Positions 7,912 through 18,381 are shown, numbered from the stretch's first letter. The stretch: DNA of 64,000 nt from Aromatoleum toluvorans (GCF_012910905.1 NZ_WTVN01000020.1:1-64000); one strand, 5' to 3'. Numbers and translations are program-made. Notes: generated from the sequence alone by a model not told the origin.

Positions 7912-9549
7912 ATGGCCGACATCCCCTACCCGCCCGAACTGATGCGCGACGTCGCGAAGCGCCGCACCTTCGGCATCATCTCCCACCCCGACGCCGGCAA
8001 GACCACGCTGACCGAGAAGCTGCTGCTGTTCGGCGGCGCGATCCAGCTCGCCGGCACCGTCAAGGCGCGCAAGAGCGCCCGCCACGCGACCTCAGACTGG
8101 ATGGAAGTCGAAAAGCAGCGCGGCATCTCGGTGACCAGCTCGGTGATGCAGTTCGAGTACCAGGGGCACACCATCAACCTGCTCGACACCCCGGGCCACC
8201 AAGACTTCTCGGAAGACACCTACCGCGTGCTCACCGCCGTCGATGCGGCGGTGATGGTGATCGATGCCGCCAAGGGCGTCGAGGCGCAGACGATCAAGCT
8301 GCTCGAGGTGTGCCGCCTGCGCAACACGCCGATCATCACCTTCGTGAACAAGATGGACCGCGAGGTGCGCGAGACCTTCGACCTGCTGCAGGAGATCGAG
8401 GAGGTGCTGAAGATCGACTGTGCGCCGATCACCTGGCCGATCGGCATGGGCAAGACCTTCCGCGGCGTGTATCACCTGCTCGAGGATCGCGTGCTGCGCT
8501 TCACCGCGGGCGAGGAAAAGCGCAGCGAGGGCGAGCTCATCAAGGGCATCGTGAACGCCCAGCTCGACGAGCTGTTCCCGCTCGAAGTCGGCAAGCTGCG
8601 CGACGATGTCGACCTGATCCAGGGCGCGTCGACCCCGTTCTCGCTCGGCGACTTCCTCGCCGGCAAGCAGACGCCGGTGTTCTTCGGCTCCGGTATCAAC
8701 AACTTCGGCGTGCAGGAGATCCTGCAGGCGCTGATCGACTGGGCGCCGCCGCCGCAGCCCCGCGTTGCCGGCGTAAATTCGGCGGGCGTGAGCGACAGCG
8801 ACACGCGCCTCGTGCAGCCCGCCGAAGCGCCCTTCAGCGGCTTCGTGTTCAAGATCCAGGCCAACATGGACCCCAAGCACCGCGACCGCATCGCCTTCTT
8901 CCGCATCTGCTCGGGGCGCTACACCTCGGGCATGAAGGTCAAGCACGTGCGCGCGGGCCGCGACATGAAGCTCGCCAACGCGCTGACCTTCATGGCGAAT
9001 GAACGGGTATTGATGGAAGACGGCGTCGCCGGCGACATCATCGGCATCCACAACCACGGCCAGCTGCACATCGGCGACACCCTCACCGAAGGCGAGAGCC
9101 TCGGCTTCAAGGGCATCCCGTACTTCTCGCCGGAACTCTTCAGCGCCGCGCGCCTGCGCGACCCGCTCAAGTCCAAGCAGTTGCAGAAGGGCTTGCAGGA
9201 ACTCGGCGAGGAGGGTGCGATCCAGGTGTTCGAGCAGGAAGGCGGCAACATGCTGCTGGGTGCGGTCGGCCAGCTGCAGTTCGAGGTCGTCGCGCAGCGC
9301 CTGAAGGACGAGTACAAGGTCGACGCGATCTTCGAATCGGCCGACATCCACACCGCGCGCTGGCTCACCTTCCCCGACGACGTGACGCGGCGCAACTTCG
9401 AGCGCGAACAGGCGATGCGCATCGGCAAGGACGTCGATGGCAACCCGGTGTATCTCGCCTCCAGCCGCTACAACCTCGAAGTGACGATGGAGAAGTGGCC
9501 CAAGGTCGGCTTCCACGCGACGCGCGAGCACGGCCAGGTGCTGGCCTGA
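7912..9549 (+). CDS. prfC: peptide chain release factor 3
   Basis: A 545-residue translational GTPase that removes RF1/RF2 from the ribosome after peptide release. The G domain is complete: P-loop SHPDAGKT at 24-31, switch region with [17 protein letters not shown] near 95, and NKMD near 144. The C-terminal half carries the RF3-specific domains ending in [17 protein letters not shown]. Length and motifs match RF3, not EF-G (no domain IV of the EF-G type). It is monocistronic. An unusual hairpin/T-run lies in its leader. Confidence 0.96.
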   Translation: MADIPYPPELMRDVAKRRTFGIISHPDAGKTTLTEKLLLFGGAIQLAGTVKARKSARHATSDWMEVEKQRGISVTSSVMQFEYQGHTINLLDTPGHQDFSEDTYRVLTAVDAAVMVIDAAKGVEAQTIKLLEVCRLRNTPIITFVNKMDREVRETFDLLQEIEEVLKIDCAPITWPIGMGKTFRGVYHLLEDRVLRFTAGEEKRSEGELIKGIVNAQLDELFPLEVGKLRDDVDLIQGASTPFSLGDFLAGKQTPVFFGSGINNFGVQEILQALIDWAPPPQPRVAGVNSAGVSDSDTRLVQPAEAPFSGFVFKIQANMDPKHRDRIAFFRICSGRYTSGMKVKHVRAGRDMKLANALTFMANERVLMEDGVAGDIIGIHNHGQLHIGDTLTEGESLGFKGIPYFSPELFSAARLRDPLKSKQLQKGLQELGEEGAIQVFEQEGGNMLLGAVGQLQFEVVAQRLKDEYKVDAIFESADIHTARWLTFPDDVTRRNFEREQAMRIGKDVDGNPVYLASSRYNLEVTMEKWPKVGFHATREHGQVLA

Positions 9550-9659
9550 GCGGAGGGGAATGAGGCGGCGGATACCGCGCTGCAGCATGGCGCGGCTGTT
9601 TCCTTCATACAACATGCGTATCTGAAAGGCGTGCCGATGCTGGATAATCCCCGCATCAC

Positions 9660-12600
9660 ATGCATCCGGGCGTCAACGTGTCAGGCAACGACAAACCGCA
9701 ACGGCGGGGGTGGTTCAGAGCGCTGCGGCGCACGCTGTTCTGGCTGTGTTTCCTGGCGGTCGTCGTCGCCGGCGTGGCGGCCTACTACGAAAGCGAGACC
9801 TCGTGGCTGCAGTCGCGCGAGATCCCGCGCTACGCCGCGAAGCTCACCTGGGAGCTGCAGCCCGGTCCGAGCACTGCGATCCGCTTCCCCGAGCACGGGC
9901 CCTTCGACCAGCGCCTCGGCTACACGCAGCTGACGGAATTCTCCGAGCGCCTCGCCGCGCGCGATTTCGCGGTCGAGCGCCAGGCGCGCTTCTCCGACGC
10001 GCTGTTCGACTACGCCGGGCGCGGCTATTTCCCCCCGTACCCCGAAAAGACGCAAACCGGCCTGGCGGTGAGCGACGCGCGCGGCGACGCGCTGTACGCG
10101 ACGCGCTACCCGATCCGCCACTACGACGCCTTCGAGAGCGTCCCCGCGCGTGTCGTGCAGAGCCTGCTGTTCATCGAGAACCGCGACCTGCTCGACCCGC
10201 AGCGCGCGCACATGAACCCGGCCGTCGATTGGGCGCGCTTCGGCCGCGCGATCTTCGCGCAGCTCGTCAAGGTCGTCGACGAGGACCTCAACACCCCGGG
10301 CGGCAGCACGCTGGCGACGCAGATCGAGAAATACCGCCACTCGCCCGACGGCGTCACGCATTCCCCGCGCGAGAAGCTGCGCCAGATGGTGTCCGCGAGC
10401 GTGCGTGCGTATCGCGACGGCGCGGACACGATGCCGGTGCGGCGCTCGCTGGTGCTCGACTACCTCAACACCGTGCCGCTCTCGGCGGCCCCCGTGTATG
10501 GCGAAGTGCATGGCCTGGGCGATGGCCTGTGGGTGTGGTTCGGGGCCGACTTCGCGCACGTGAACCGGCTGCTCGCGCAGGACGAGGCGACCGGCGAGGC
10601 GCTCGCCGAACAGGGGCTCGCGCTGCGCCAGGTGATTGCGCTGATGATCGCGCACCGCCGCCCCTCGTACTATCTCGGCCGCGGCCGCGACGACCTCGCG
10701 AAGCTGACCGACGCGCACCTGCGCATCCTCGCCGAAGGCGGGCTGATCGGCGCGGGCCTGCGCGATGCCGGACTCAAGGCGAAACTCGCGTTCCGCGATC
10801 CCGCGGTCGATCCCGCGCGCGTGCCGGTGGCGGCGGACAAGGGCTCGACGCTGGTGCGCACGCGCATCGCCGGCATGCTCGGCGTGTCGCTGTACGAGCT
10901 CGACCGCCTCGACCTGCAGGCGTCGACGACGCTGGACGGCAAGCTGCAGGAAGTCGTCACCGAATACCTGCAGCGGCTCGCCGAGCCCGACTTCGGCCGC
11001 AACGCGGGCATCATCGGCGAGCGCCTGCTCACGCCCGCCCAGCTCGACAAGGTGCATTACAGCTTCACGCTGTTCGAGCGTACCGCCGGCGGCAACCGCG
11101 TGCGCGTGCAGACCGACACCACCGACCAGCCGCTCGACATCAACGAGGGCAGCAAGCTCGAGCTCGGCTCCACCGCGAAGCTGCGCGTGCTCGCGACCTA
11201 CCTCGAACTCATCTCCGAACTGCACCAGCGCCATGCGTCGCAATCGGCCGCGGAGTTGCGCGCGGTCCAGGTCGACAGCCACGACCACATCAAGCGCTGG
11301 GCGATCGACTACCTGATCGGCGCGCAGGACCGCAACCTCCCCGCGATGCTCGAGGCGGCGCTCGAGCGCTCCTATTCGGCGAGCCCCGGCGAGGCCTTCT
11401 TCACCGGCGGCGGGCTCCACACCTTCAACAACTTCCGCAAGGAAGACAACGGCCGCGTGCCGACGATCCGCCAGGCGCTGCAGGCCTCGATCAACCTGCC
11501 GTTCGTGCGCCTGATGCGCGACATCGTGCGCCACACGATGTACGAGGTGCCCGGCAGCACCGCGAAGCTGCTGCAGGACGACGACGATCCGCGCCGCAGC
11601 GAGTATCTCGCCAAGTTCGCCGACCGCGAGGCGCAGGTCTTCATGCGGCGCTTCTGGCGCAAGTACAAGGGGCAGAGCCCGGAGAAGATCCGCGCCACCT
11701 TCATGGACGGCCTGCGCCCCACCGCCGACCGCCTGGCCGCGGCGTACCGCTATCTCAATCCCGAGGCCGACCTCAAGACCTTCTCGGCCTTCGTCGCGGA
11801 GCGCCTGCCGACCGTGGAGCTGGGCGAAGACCGGCTCGCGTCCCTGTACAAGCGCTACGCCCCGGGCACCTTCGACCTGCCCGACCAGGGCTTCATCGCG
11901 CGCGTGCATCCCTTGGAACTGTGGCTTGCCGGCTACCTCGCCAACCATCCGGAGGCGAGCTACGACGAGGCGATCGCCGCGAGCAAGGCCGAGCGCCAGG
12001 CGGTGTACCGCTGGCTGTTCCGCACGCGCTACAAGGGGGCGCAGGACACGCGCATCTACACGATCCTCGAGGTCGAGGCCTTCCTCGACATCCACCGCCG
12101 CTGGGCGCGGCTGGGCTACCCGTTCAACCGCCTCGTGCCCTCGCTCGCGACGGCGCTGGGCAGCTCCGGCGACCGCCCCGCGGCGCTCGCCGAGCTGATG
12201 GGCGTCATCGTCAACGGCGGAGTGCGGCTGCAGACCGAGCGCATCGACCGCCTGCATTTCGCCGCCGGCACGCCCTACGAGACCGTGTTCGCGCGCCGGC
12301 CGGGCGAGGGCGAGCGCGTGATGTCCGCCGAGGTCGCGGCGGCGCTGCACGGCGCCCTGTCCGAGGTCGTCGAGGGCGGCACCGCACGGCGCCTTGCCGG
12401 CGCCTTCACCGCGCCCGACGGCACCCCGCTCGCGGTCGGCGGCAAGACCGGCACCGGCGACAACCGCATCGTGATCTCGGGCGGGCGCGGCCAGGTCAAG
12501 GGCGGCATCGCGATGAACCGTACCGCGACCTTCGTCTTCTACCTCGGCCCACGTCACTTCGGCACCCTGACCGCGTACGTGATCGGGCCGGACGCCGCCT

Positions 12601-12866
12601 CGTTCAAGTTCACCTCCGGCCTGCCGGTGCAGATCCTGAGGTCGATGGCGCCGACCCTGACGCCCTACCTGAGCCATCCCGTCGTCGATCCGGAACCGGC
12701 GCTCGTGCCGGCGACCAAGGCCGTGCCCGAAGGCGAGGGCGGGGCGGACGAGCCGGTCCGCGGCAACACGGATGCGGGCATGGCGACCGGCGAAGTGCGT
12801 CCGCTGATTCCGGCGCCGGAGGCCCCGGGCGGAGCCGCAACGGAGCGCCAGCGCCCGCAGAATTGA
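9660..12866 (+). CDS. large class A penicillin-binding-like protein (GT51 transglycosylase + transpeptidase)
   Basis: A 1068-residue membrane-anchored murein synthase candidate. One transmembrane helix (about 25-45) is followed by a GT51 domain with Glu173 in IENRDLLDP at the position of the catalytic EDRRF glutamate, and GGSTLATQIEKY (214-225) in place of GGSTITQQLAKN. The transpeptidase domain has the three penicillin-binding motifs in order: STAK (504-507), SIN (610-612) and KTGTG (929-933). It is longer than a typical PBP1a/1b, with large insertions between the motifs, and its GT motifs are divergent. A GATAAT box at 9643-9648 is a possible -10. It is followed by a separate envelope gene. 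Confidence 0.8.
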   Translation: MHPGVNVSGNDKPQRRGWFRALRRTLFWLCFLAVVVAGVAAYYESETSWLQSREIPRYAAKLTWELQPGPSTAIRFPEHGPFDQRLGYTQLTEFSERLAARDFAVERQARFSDALFDYAGRGYFPPYPEKTQTGLAVSDARGDALYATRYPIRHYDAFESVPARVVQSLLFIENRDLLDPQRAHMNPAVDWARFGRAIFAQLVKVVDEDLNTPGGSTLATQIEKYRHSPDGVTHSPREKLRQMVSASVRAYRDGADTMPVRRSLVLDYLNTVPLSAAPVYGEVHGLGDGLWVWFGADFAHVNRLLAQDEATGEALAEQGLALRQVIALMIAHRRPSYYLGRGRDDLAKLTDAHLRILAEGGLIGAGLRDAGLKAKLAFRDPAVDPARVPVAADKGSTLVRTRIAGMLGVSLYELDRLDLQASTTLDGKLQEVVTEYLQRLAEPDFGRNAGIIGERLLTPAQLDKVHYSFTLFERTAGGNRVRVQTDTTDQPLDINEGSKLELGSTAKLRVLATYLELISELHQRHASQSAAELRAVQVDSHDHIKRWAIDYLIGAQDRNLPAMLEAALERSYSASPGEAFFTGGGLHTFNNFRKEDNGRVPTIRQALQASINLPFVRLMRDIVRHTMYEVPGSTAKLLQDDDDPRRSEYLAKFADREAQVFMRRFWRKYKGQSPEKIRATFMDGLRPTADRLAAAYRYLNPEADLKTFSAFVAERLPTVELGEDRLASLYKRYAPGTFDLPDQGFIARVHPLELWLAGYLANHPEASYDEAIAASKAERQAVYRWLFRTRYKGAQDTRIYTILEVEAFLDIHRRWARLGYPFNRLVPSLATALGSSGDRPAALAELMGVIVNGGVRLQTERIDRLHFAAGTPYETVFARRPGEGERVMSAEVAAALHGALSEVVEGGTARRLAGAFTAPDGTPLAVGGKTGTGDNRIVISGGRGQVKGGIAMNRTATFVFYLGPRHFGTLTAYVIGPDAASFKFTSGLPVQILRSMAPTLTPYLSHPVVDPEPALVPATKAVPEGEGGADEPVRGNTDAGMATGEVRPLIPAPEAPGGAATERQRPQN

Positions 12867-12999
12867 AAGGATTTGTGTGGGGTGTCGGCAACGGCGCCCG
12901 CATGGCCGTTGAATACTCAGGAATTCCCGCGCCGGGGGTGGGTATGTCGTGCGCCGGGTCCGTCCGCCCCGCGAGGGGTCAGTCCGGAGTAACACCAAG

Positions 13000-15207
13000 A
13001 TGGTCAGCGACCTGATGAAGATCTTGCGCCTGATGCTGTTCCTGCCGCTGATGCTGGCCCTGGCGGGCGCGAGCGGCACGGCACTCGCCGACCCGCCCGC
13101 CCGGGTGGGCCGCCTGTCGGTCGTCGAGGGCGAAGTCGCCCTGCGGCGCGACGGCGGCCGCGACTGGGTGCGCGCGGGCGTGAACCTGCCGGTCACGACC
13201 GGCGACGAACTCGCCACCCAGCCCGATGCGCGCGCCGAAGTGCGCATCGGATCGAGCGTGCTGCGCCTCGACCAGGCGACCTCGGTCGAGGTGCGGCGCC
13301 TCGACGAGGAACGCATCCGCGTGAGGCTCAAGGAAGGCAGCGTCGCGATGCGCATCCGCAGCGCCGACCGCGAGGATGCGATCGAAGTCGAGACGCGCGA
13401 CGGCATCGCCCTGCCGGCCGAGCCGGGGCAGTACCGCGTCGACTTCCTCGGCTCCGCGACCCTGGTGAGCAACCACCGCGGCCACATCGACTTCCGCACC
13501 GCCGACCGCCAGATCGCCGTGACCGAGGGACGCCGTGCGCAGTTGTGGAGCGACGGCCCGGACGAGGTGCAGTGGGACGACCCCGACCAGGATGACTTCA
13601 TCGCGTGGTCGTTCGAGCGCGACGACCGCGACGACCGCGTCGCGCGCAATCGCTATGTCTCGCCCGAGATGACCGGCGCCGAGGATCTGTACGAGTACGG
13701 CGACTGGCGCGAATACGACGACTACGGTCCGGTGTGGTTCCCGCGCAGCGTGCCGTACGGCTGGGCGCCGTACCGCTACGGGCACTGGGTCTCGGTCGCC
13801 CCGTGGGGCTGGACCTGGGTGGATGACGCGCCGTGGGGCTTCGCACCCTTCCACTACGGCCGCTGGGTGCGCATCCGCGGCTCCTGGGCCTGGGTGCCCG
13901 GACGCTACATCGCGCGCCCGATCTACGCGCCGGCACTGGTCGCGTGGATCGGCTCGCCGGGCGTGAGCATCACCTATTCTTCCGGGCTGCCGAACGTCGG
14001 CTGGTTCCCGCTCGCGCCGCATGAGGTGTTCGTCCCGCATTACCGCTACAGCCCGACCTACGTGCGCCAGGTGAATATCACGCAGGTCACCAACATCGTC
14101 GAGATCGACCGCGTCGTGAAGACGCCCCAGCAGGTGCGTTATGCCTTCCGCGATCGCAGTGACGCGGTGACGCGGGTGTCGGAGCGCATCCTGCGCCCGC
14201 CCACGCCGGTCACGCTCGACGTCGAGAACCGTCGCGAACACCGCCTCAGGGAATGGGAACGGCGCGGCTTCCCGGTGCGTGAAGTGGTGCGCCAGGACGG
14301 CACGCGCGTGCGCGCCGTGCAGCCGGCCGAGGTCCAGCAGCTGCGCCAGGAGGACCAGCAACGAGTCGATCCTCGTCAGGGGCGATTCGCCGAGGGCATG
14401 CGGCAGCTGCGCGAGCGCGAGCAGCAGCAGCAACAGCAACAGCAGCAGGGCCAGCAACGCCAGCGTCCGTTCCTGAGCGACCCGCAGGACGGGCGGCGCG
14501 ACCAGATTCGCCAGGAGCGCCTGGAAGCGTTGCGTCAACAACAGAACCAGAACGTGCGCGACCGTGACGAGCAGGGGCGTCGCGATGCCGCCGCCGCGCA
14601 ACAGGAAGAGCAGCAGCGCCAGCGCTCGTTCCTGCGCGATCGGCTGGAGCAGCGGCGCGAAGAGGCCAGCCGCGCCCAGCGCGAGGAAGCCGACCAGCGT
14701 CGGGACGAACGCCAGCAGCGCTTCGACGCGCAACGCCAGCAGATCGAGCAGCAACGCGCCGAACGCGACCGTCAGCAGGTGCTCCAGGTGCAGGAGCAGG
14801 AGCGCCGGCGCGATTCGCTGCGCCAGCAGATGGAGCAGCAGCGCCAGCAGGAGGCGAGCGAGCGTGAGGCGCGCCGTCAGCAGTTCGGGCAGCAGCGCGA
14901 AGAACGCGACCGTCAGCAGGCGATGCAGGCGCAGGAGCAGGAGCGCAGGCGTGACGCGCTGCGCCAGCAGTTGGAGCAGCGGCAACGCGAGGCGCAGGTC
15001 CAGCAGCAGCGCCAGATCCAGCAACAGCAGCAACAGCAGCAACAGCAGCAACAGCAGCAGGCCGAGCAGCAGCGCAACCAGATGGAGCGGCTGCGCGAAC
15101 GCGTGCAGCAGCAGCGGGAAGTGCAGCAGCAGGACAACCGTCGCGGCGAGGAAGAACAGCAGCAGCGGCGTCGCAGGCCCTTCGGCCAGGACGGCGAGCG
15201 GCAGTGA
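13000..15207 (+). CDS. FecR-domain/DUF6600-like envelope protein with Q-rich C-terminal half
   Basis: A 735-residue exported protein. The ATG at 13000 follows a GGAG about ten bases upstream; an internal ATG at 13015 is an alternative. After the signal peptide (to about ALADPP) comes a FecR-like beta domain (RVGRLSVVEGEVALRRDGG to about residue 190), then a Trp/Tyr/Gly-rich segment with repeated units such as YGWAPYRYGHWV, APWGWTWVDDAPWGF and GSWAWVPGRY (about 240-310), as in DUF6600 proteins. The last 300 residues are almost entirely Gln, Arg and Glu and should form a long helical or coiled-coil, low-complexity tail. Function is unknown; a periplasmic structural or sensing role is a guess. 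Confidence 0.7.
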   Translation: MVSDLMKILRLMLFLPLMLALAGASGTALADPPARVGRLSVVEGEVALRRDGGRDWVRAGVNLPVTTGDELATQPDARAEVRIGSSVLRLDQATSVEVRRLDEERIRVRLKEGSVAMRIRSADREDAIEVETRDGIALPAEPGQYRVDFLGSATLVSNHRGHIDFRTADRQIAVTEGRRAQLWSDGPDEVQWDDPDQDDFIAWSFERDDRDDRVARNRYVSPEMTGAEDLYEYGDWREYDDYGPVWFPRSVPYGWAPYRYGHWVSVAPWGWTWVDDAPWGFAPFHYGRWVRIRGSWAWVPGRYIARPIYAPALVAWIGSPGVSITYSSGLPNVGWFPLAPHEVFVPHYRYSPTYVRQVNITQVTNIVEIDRVVKTPQQVRYAFRDRSDAVTRVSERILRPPTPVTLDVENRREHRLREWERRGFPVREVVRQDGTRVRAVQPAEVQQLRQEDQQRVDPRQGRFAEGMRQLREREQQQQQQQQQGQQRQRPFLSDPQDGRRDQIRQERLEALRQQQNQNVRDRDEQGRRDAAAAQQEEQQRQRSFLRDRLEQRREEASRAQREEADQRRDERQQRFDAQRQQIEQQRAERDRQQVLQVQEQERRRDSLRQQMEQQRQQEASEREARRQQFGQQREERDRQQAMQAQEQERRRDALRQQLEQRQREAQVQQQRQIQQQQQQQQQQQQQQAEQQRNQMERLRERVQQQREVQQQDNRRGEEEQQQRRRRPFGQDGERQ
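15018..15060 (+). repeat. CAG/CAA trinucleotide tract (polyglutamine)
   Basis: A run built from CAACAGCAG units encodes an uninterrupted polyglutamine stretch in the tail of the FecR-type protein. A shorter tract is at 14421-14450. Such tracts are prone to slippage, so length may vary between strains. Confidence 0.7.
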
Positions 15208-15246
15208 GTTGCAATTGACGCGGCGCGTTTTGTTGCGGTGCAGCGG

Positions 15247-15275
15247 TTGATTTTGGCGGGGCGAGGTTCTATCTT
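15247..15275 (+). promoter_or_regulatory. sigma70-type promoter for PACE exporter-murB
   Basis: TTGATT at 15247-15252 and TATCTT at 15270-15275 are separated by exactly 17 bases, 28 bases before the TTG start of the PACE gene. Each hexamer matches consensus at four of six positions. Confidence 0.5.
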
Positions 15276-15302
15276 CTCGGGTCGCCCCTCCGAGTAGCCG
15301 TC

Positions 15303-15773
15303 TTGACCGCCCACCACCCCAAACTTCGCTCCGCATGGGACCGCGCCCGCCAGGTGATCCTGTTCGAGGCCGGCGGCCTCGCGCTCATCACGCCGCCGTT
15401 CGCATGGCTGAGCGGCGTGCCGATGGCCGATTCGCTGGGCCTCCTCGCCGTCGCCGCGCTGATCGCCGCGCTCTGGAACGCGGTGTATAACACCCTCTTC
15501 GACTTCATCGAAGGCCGCATCACCGGCCGCACCGCCGACCGCCGGCCGTTCGGCATGCGCGCGCTGCACGCGCTCGGCTTCGAGGGCGGGCTGCTGCTGA
15601 TGACCCTGCCGGTCATCATGGCGTGGACCGGCATGGGCTGGATCGACGCGCTGGTGGCCGACCTCGGTCTGGCGACGGCGTATGTGATCTACGCCTTCGT
15701 CTTCAATCTCGCCTACGATCGCGTCTTCCCCATCGAACCGACTGCGACCGAGGCGCTCGCCCGTGCGAAGTGA
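15303..15773 (+). CDS. PACE family multidrug exporter (AceI-like)
   Basis: A 156-residue, four-helix membrane protein made of two tandem bacterial-transmembrane-pair domains. Each repeat carries an acidic residue in a helix: [15 protein letters not shown] near 16-30 and [15 protein letters not shown] near 84-98, the Glu equivalent to the one essential for proton-driven transport in AceI. The start is TTG at 15303. Family members export biguanides such as chlorhexidine and short-chain diamines. The gene overlaps murB by 11 bases, an odd partner, so they are probably cotranscribed. Confidence 0.85.
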   Translation: MTAHHPKLRSAWDRARQVILFEAGGLALITPPFAWLSGVPMADSLGLLAVAALIAALWNAVYNTLFDFIEGRITGRTADRRPFGMRALHALGFEGGLLLMTLPVIMAWTGMGWIDALVADLGLATAYVIYAFVFNLAYDRVFPIEPTATEALARAK

Positions 15774-16809
15774 CGCATTCCCCACCCCGGCCATGCCGCC
15801 GCTCGTGCGCGATGCCGACCTCCGCCCCTACAACACCTTCGGCCTGCCGGCGCGCGCCGCCCGGCTCGCGACGATCGAGGATGCCGCGCAGGTCGCCGCG
15901 CTGATCGCGGGCCCCGAATGGACGCTGCCGCGCCTGATCCTCGGCGGCGGCAGCAATCTCGTGCTGACGCGCGATTTCCCCGGACTCGTGCTGAAGGTCG
16001 GGATCGCCGGGCGCCGCCTCGCCGGCGAGGACGCCGACGCGTGGTATGTCGAGGCCGGCGCGGGCGAGAACTGGCACGACTTCGTGCGCTGGACGCTGGC
16101 ACAGGGCTGGCCGGGATTGGAGAACCTGTCGCTGATCCCGGGCACGGTCGGCGCCGCCCCGGTGCAGAACATCGGCGCCTACGGGCTCGAGATGGCGGAG
16201 CGCTTCCACAGCCTGCAGGCGGTTTCGCTGGAAACGGGCGCGCCGCTGCGGCTCGCGGGGGCCGACTGCCGCTTCGCCTACCGTGACAGCGTGTTCAAGC
16301 GCGAACTGGCGGGGCGCGTGCTGATCACCGCCGTCACTTTCCGCCTGCCCAAGGGCTGGCAGCCGGTCACGGGCTACGCCGACGTCGCGCGCGAGCTCGC
16401 CGCGCGGGGCATCGCCACACCGTCCGCGCTGGACGTATCGGACGCCGTCATCGCGATCCGCCGGCGCAAGCTTCCCGACCCCGCGCGCATCGGCAACGCC
16501 GGCAGCTTCTTCAAGAACCCTGTCGTCGACGCCGACCTGCTCGCGCGCCTCGACGCCGCCCATCCCGACCTGCCGCGCTACCCGCAGCCCGACAGCCGCT
16601 TCAAGCTCGCGGCCGGCTGGCTGATCGACCGTTGCGGCTGGAAGGGACGCGACCTCGGCCCCGTCGGCGCCTACGAGCAGCAGGCGCTGGTGCTGGTCAA
16701 TCGCGGGGGCGCGACGGGCGCCGACGTGGAGCGCATTGCGCGGGCGATACAGGCCGACGTCTTCGCCCGCTTCGGCGTGAATCTGGAGCCCGAACCGGTG
16801 TTCGTCTGA
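15763..16809 (+). CDS. murB: UDP-N-acetylenolpyruvoylglucosamine reductase
   Basis: A 348-residue FAD enzyme that reduces UDP-GlcNAc-enolpyruvate to UDP-MurNAc in cytoplasmic peptidoglycan synthesis. Signatures are [10 protein letters not shown] near the N-terminus, the FAD-binding [37 protein letters not shown] with the active-site Arg, and [10 protein letters not shown] with the catalytic Ser. It is the type I (E. coli-like) form. The start is GTG at 15763, overlapping the PACE gene; ATG at 15793 is a possible alternative. Confidence 0.95.
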   Translation: MRSDAFPTPAMPPLVRDADLRPYNTFGLPARAARLATIEDAAQVAALIAGPEWTLPRLILGGGSNLVLTRDFPGLVLKVGIAGRRLAGEDADAWYVEAGAGENWHDFVRWTLAQGWPGLENLSLIPGTVGAAPVQNIGAYGLEMAERFHSLQAVSLETGAPLRLAGADCRFAYRDSVFKRELAGRVLITAVTFRLPKGWQPVTGYADVARELAARGIATPSALDVSDAVIAIRRRKLPDPARIGNAGSFFKNPVVDADLLARLDAAHPDLPRYPQPDSRFKLAAGWLIDRCGWKGRDLGPVGAYEQQALVLVNRGGATGADVERIARAIQADVFARFGVNLEPEPVFV

Positions 16810-16922
16810 GCGTGCGCCGGCATCCGTGGACCGGGGGCCGGAAACCATGCTCAAATGCGGGTTTTGCCATCGGCATGACCGCGAGTCGCCATGGCCCGCC
16901 ACTCTTCCCGGGGGAAACGAAC

Positions 16923-17561
16923 ATGATCCGGAGCCGTCTGGCTCTCGTCGCGGCGCTGCTGATCGGCGCCAGCACCGGCACGGCATTCGCCGGCAACGAC
17001 GCGGTGATGCAATTGATCGGAAAGGCGGCGGCCGATTCGGCAACCCGTGCAGCCCTCGTTCACGAAGGCGACACGGCCGCTTTCTTCTGCAAGAACTGCC
17101 ATGGCGACAAGGGCATCGCCCGCAATCCCGAGGTCCCCAATCTCGCCAGCCAGAGTCCGGTCTACGTCGTCAGCCAGATCGACGCCTTCCTGTCGGGCAA
17201 GCGCCGCAACGAGTTCATGCAGGGCCTGATGAAGGTCCTGGGCGACCGTGAGAAGGCCGCCATCGCGCTGTTCTACGCGAATCAGCCGGCGGCACCTGCC
17301 GTCACCCCGGCACCGCCCGCGGCGACCGCCGGGGCGGATCATTACAAGCGCCTGTGCGTGTCCTGCCATCAGGCGGACGGCCACGGCACCGAGACCTTCG
17401 CGCGCATCGCGGGCCAGCAACCCGCTTACCTGCGCGTGAGCCTCAAGCGCTACCTCACCCGCAGCGGCGAGCGCACCAACGCGGAAATGAGCACCGCCGT
17501 CGGTCAGCTCGGCGAGGCGAACATCGAGTCGGTCGTCCAGTATCTCGCGAGCCTCAAGTAG
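16923..17561 (+). CDS. dihaem cytochrome c (cytochrome c4-like)
   Basis: A 212-residue periplasmic electron carrier. A signal peptide (1-23, ending AFA) is followed by two c-type haem sites, CKNCH at 56-60 and CVSCH at 145-149, joined by a Pro/Ala-rich linker (about 122-137). The two-lobe layout and spacing fit the cytochrome c4 family, which passes electrons to terminal oxidases or denitrification enzymes. FMQGLM near 99-104 may hold the Met ligand of the first haem. It is a single gene converging on the amidase gene. Confidence 0.85.
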   Translation: MIRSRLALVAALLIGASTGTAFAGNDAVMQLIGKAAADSATRAALVHEGDTAAFFCKNCHGDKGIARNPEVPNLASQSPVYVVSQIDAFLSGKRRNEFMQGLMKVLGDREKAAIALFYANQPAAPAVTPAPPAATAGADHYKRLCVSCHQADGHGTETFARIAGQQPAYLRVSLKRYLTRSGERTNAEMSTAVGQLGEANIESVVQYLASLK

Positions 17562-17601
17562 GCGGGCGCGCCCCACTGCGCCAGGCAACCCGCGGTTCGC
17601 C

Positions 17602-18381
17602 TCAGTCCGCCCGATGTGCGGTGGCGATGCCGCCGGCCGTGACGCAGGCGGCGACGCCGGTGGCGATCTCCTCGGCCATGCGCTGCTGGCGGTCCGGGTC
17701 GCGCAGGAGCAGTTCCTCGTCGCGGTGCTTGATCACGCCGGCCTCGAACAGCACCGCAGGCTGGCGGGCGCGGTACAGCACGACGAGATTGTCGTAATAG
17801 TGGATCGCAAGCTGCGCGTCGGCCGTTTCGCGGCGGATGCGGTTCTTGTCCGTGGGGACGAAGCCGGCGCGCTGCAGCCGCAGGCCGATCGCCGACGCGC
17901 ACGTCAGGCTCGCGTCGGGGTCCGGATTGTTGCGTGACACGAAGAGCGAATGCCCCGCCCACAGGTCGCTGAAATCCCGCGGCATCCCCTCCCATTCCCA
18001 CGGCGTGAGGTAGCGCTCGCTGACCGAGTCGTGGTGGATCGAAATCAGGAAATCCGCGTCGGCAGCGCGGGCAGGCCGGGCCTGCAGCGATTCGATGCGG
18101 CCGTCGGCGTTGATCAGTTCGGCGCGCAGGCCGAGGCGTTCGAGCGCCGCAACGACGCGCCCGGCGAGCTCGCGATTGAACTCGAATTCCGCGCGGCCGC
18201 GCGCACTGGTGGCGCCGGGGGCGGCGAGGGTGTGGCCGACATCGACGGCGATGACGGGGATCTGCTGTGCCTGTGCGGGGCCGGGCGACATAAGTGCCAA
18301 GGCCACTGCACCGACGGCGCTCCACCGCGGCTGACATTCGGGAAGTCGGTGGCACCGTGACGTAGTCACCAAAGTGTCCAT
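17602..18381 (-). CDS. N-acetylmuramoyl-L-alanine amidase (Amidase_3)
   Basis: A 259-residue exported zinc amidase that cleaves the stem peptide from MurNAc. The ATG at 18381 gives an N-terminal hydrophobic segment ending in PAQAQQ; the rest is the catalytic domain with VAVDVGHT (first Zn His), FEFNRELAGRVV with the Glu ligand, ADFLISIHHDS (second His) and AVLFEAGVIKHRDEE with the catalytic Glu. There is no AMIN or SPOR domain, so septal targeting is unclear. Its 5' end is only about 75 bp from the decayed end of the CRISPR array. Confidence 0.85.
   Translation of the reverse strand: MDTLVTTSRCHRLPECQPRWSAVGAVALALMSPGPAQAQQIPVIAVDVGHTLAAPGATSARGRAEFEFNRELAGRVVAALERLGLRAELINADGRIESLQARPARAADADFLISIHHDSVSERYLTPWEWEGMPRDFSDLWAGHSLFVSRNNPDPDASLTCASAIGLRLQRAGFVPTDKNRIRRETADAQLAIHYYDNLVVLYRARQPAVLFEAGVIKHRDEELLLRDPDRQQRMAEEIATGVAACVTAGGIATAHRAD

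Noticed and set aside
9681-13649. A 1322-codon open frame on the minus strand
   Set aside because: It lies opposite the PBP-like and FecR-type genes; long antisense frames are common in this GC-rich DNA and the translation has no domain.
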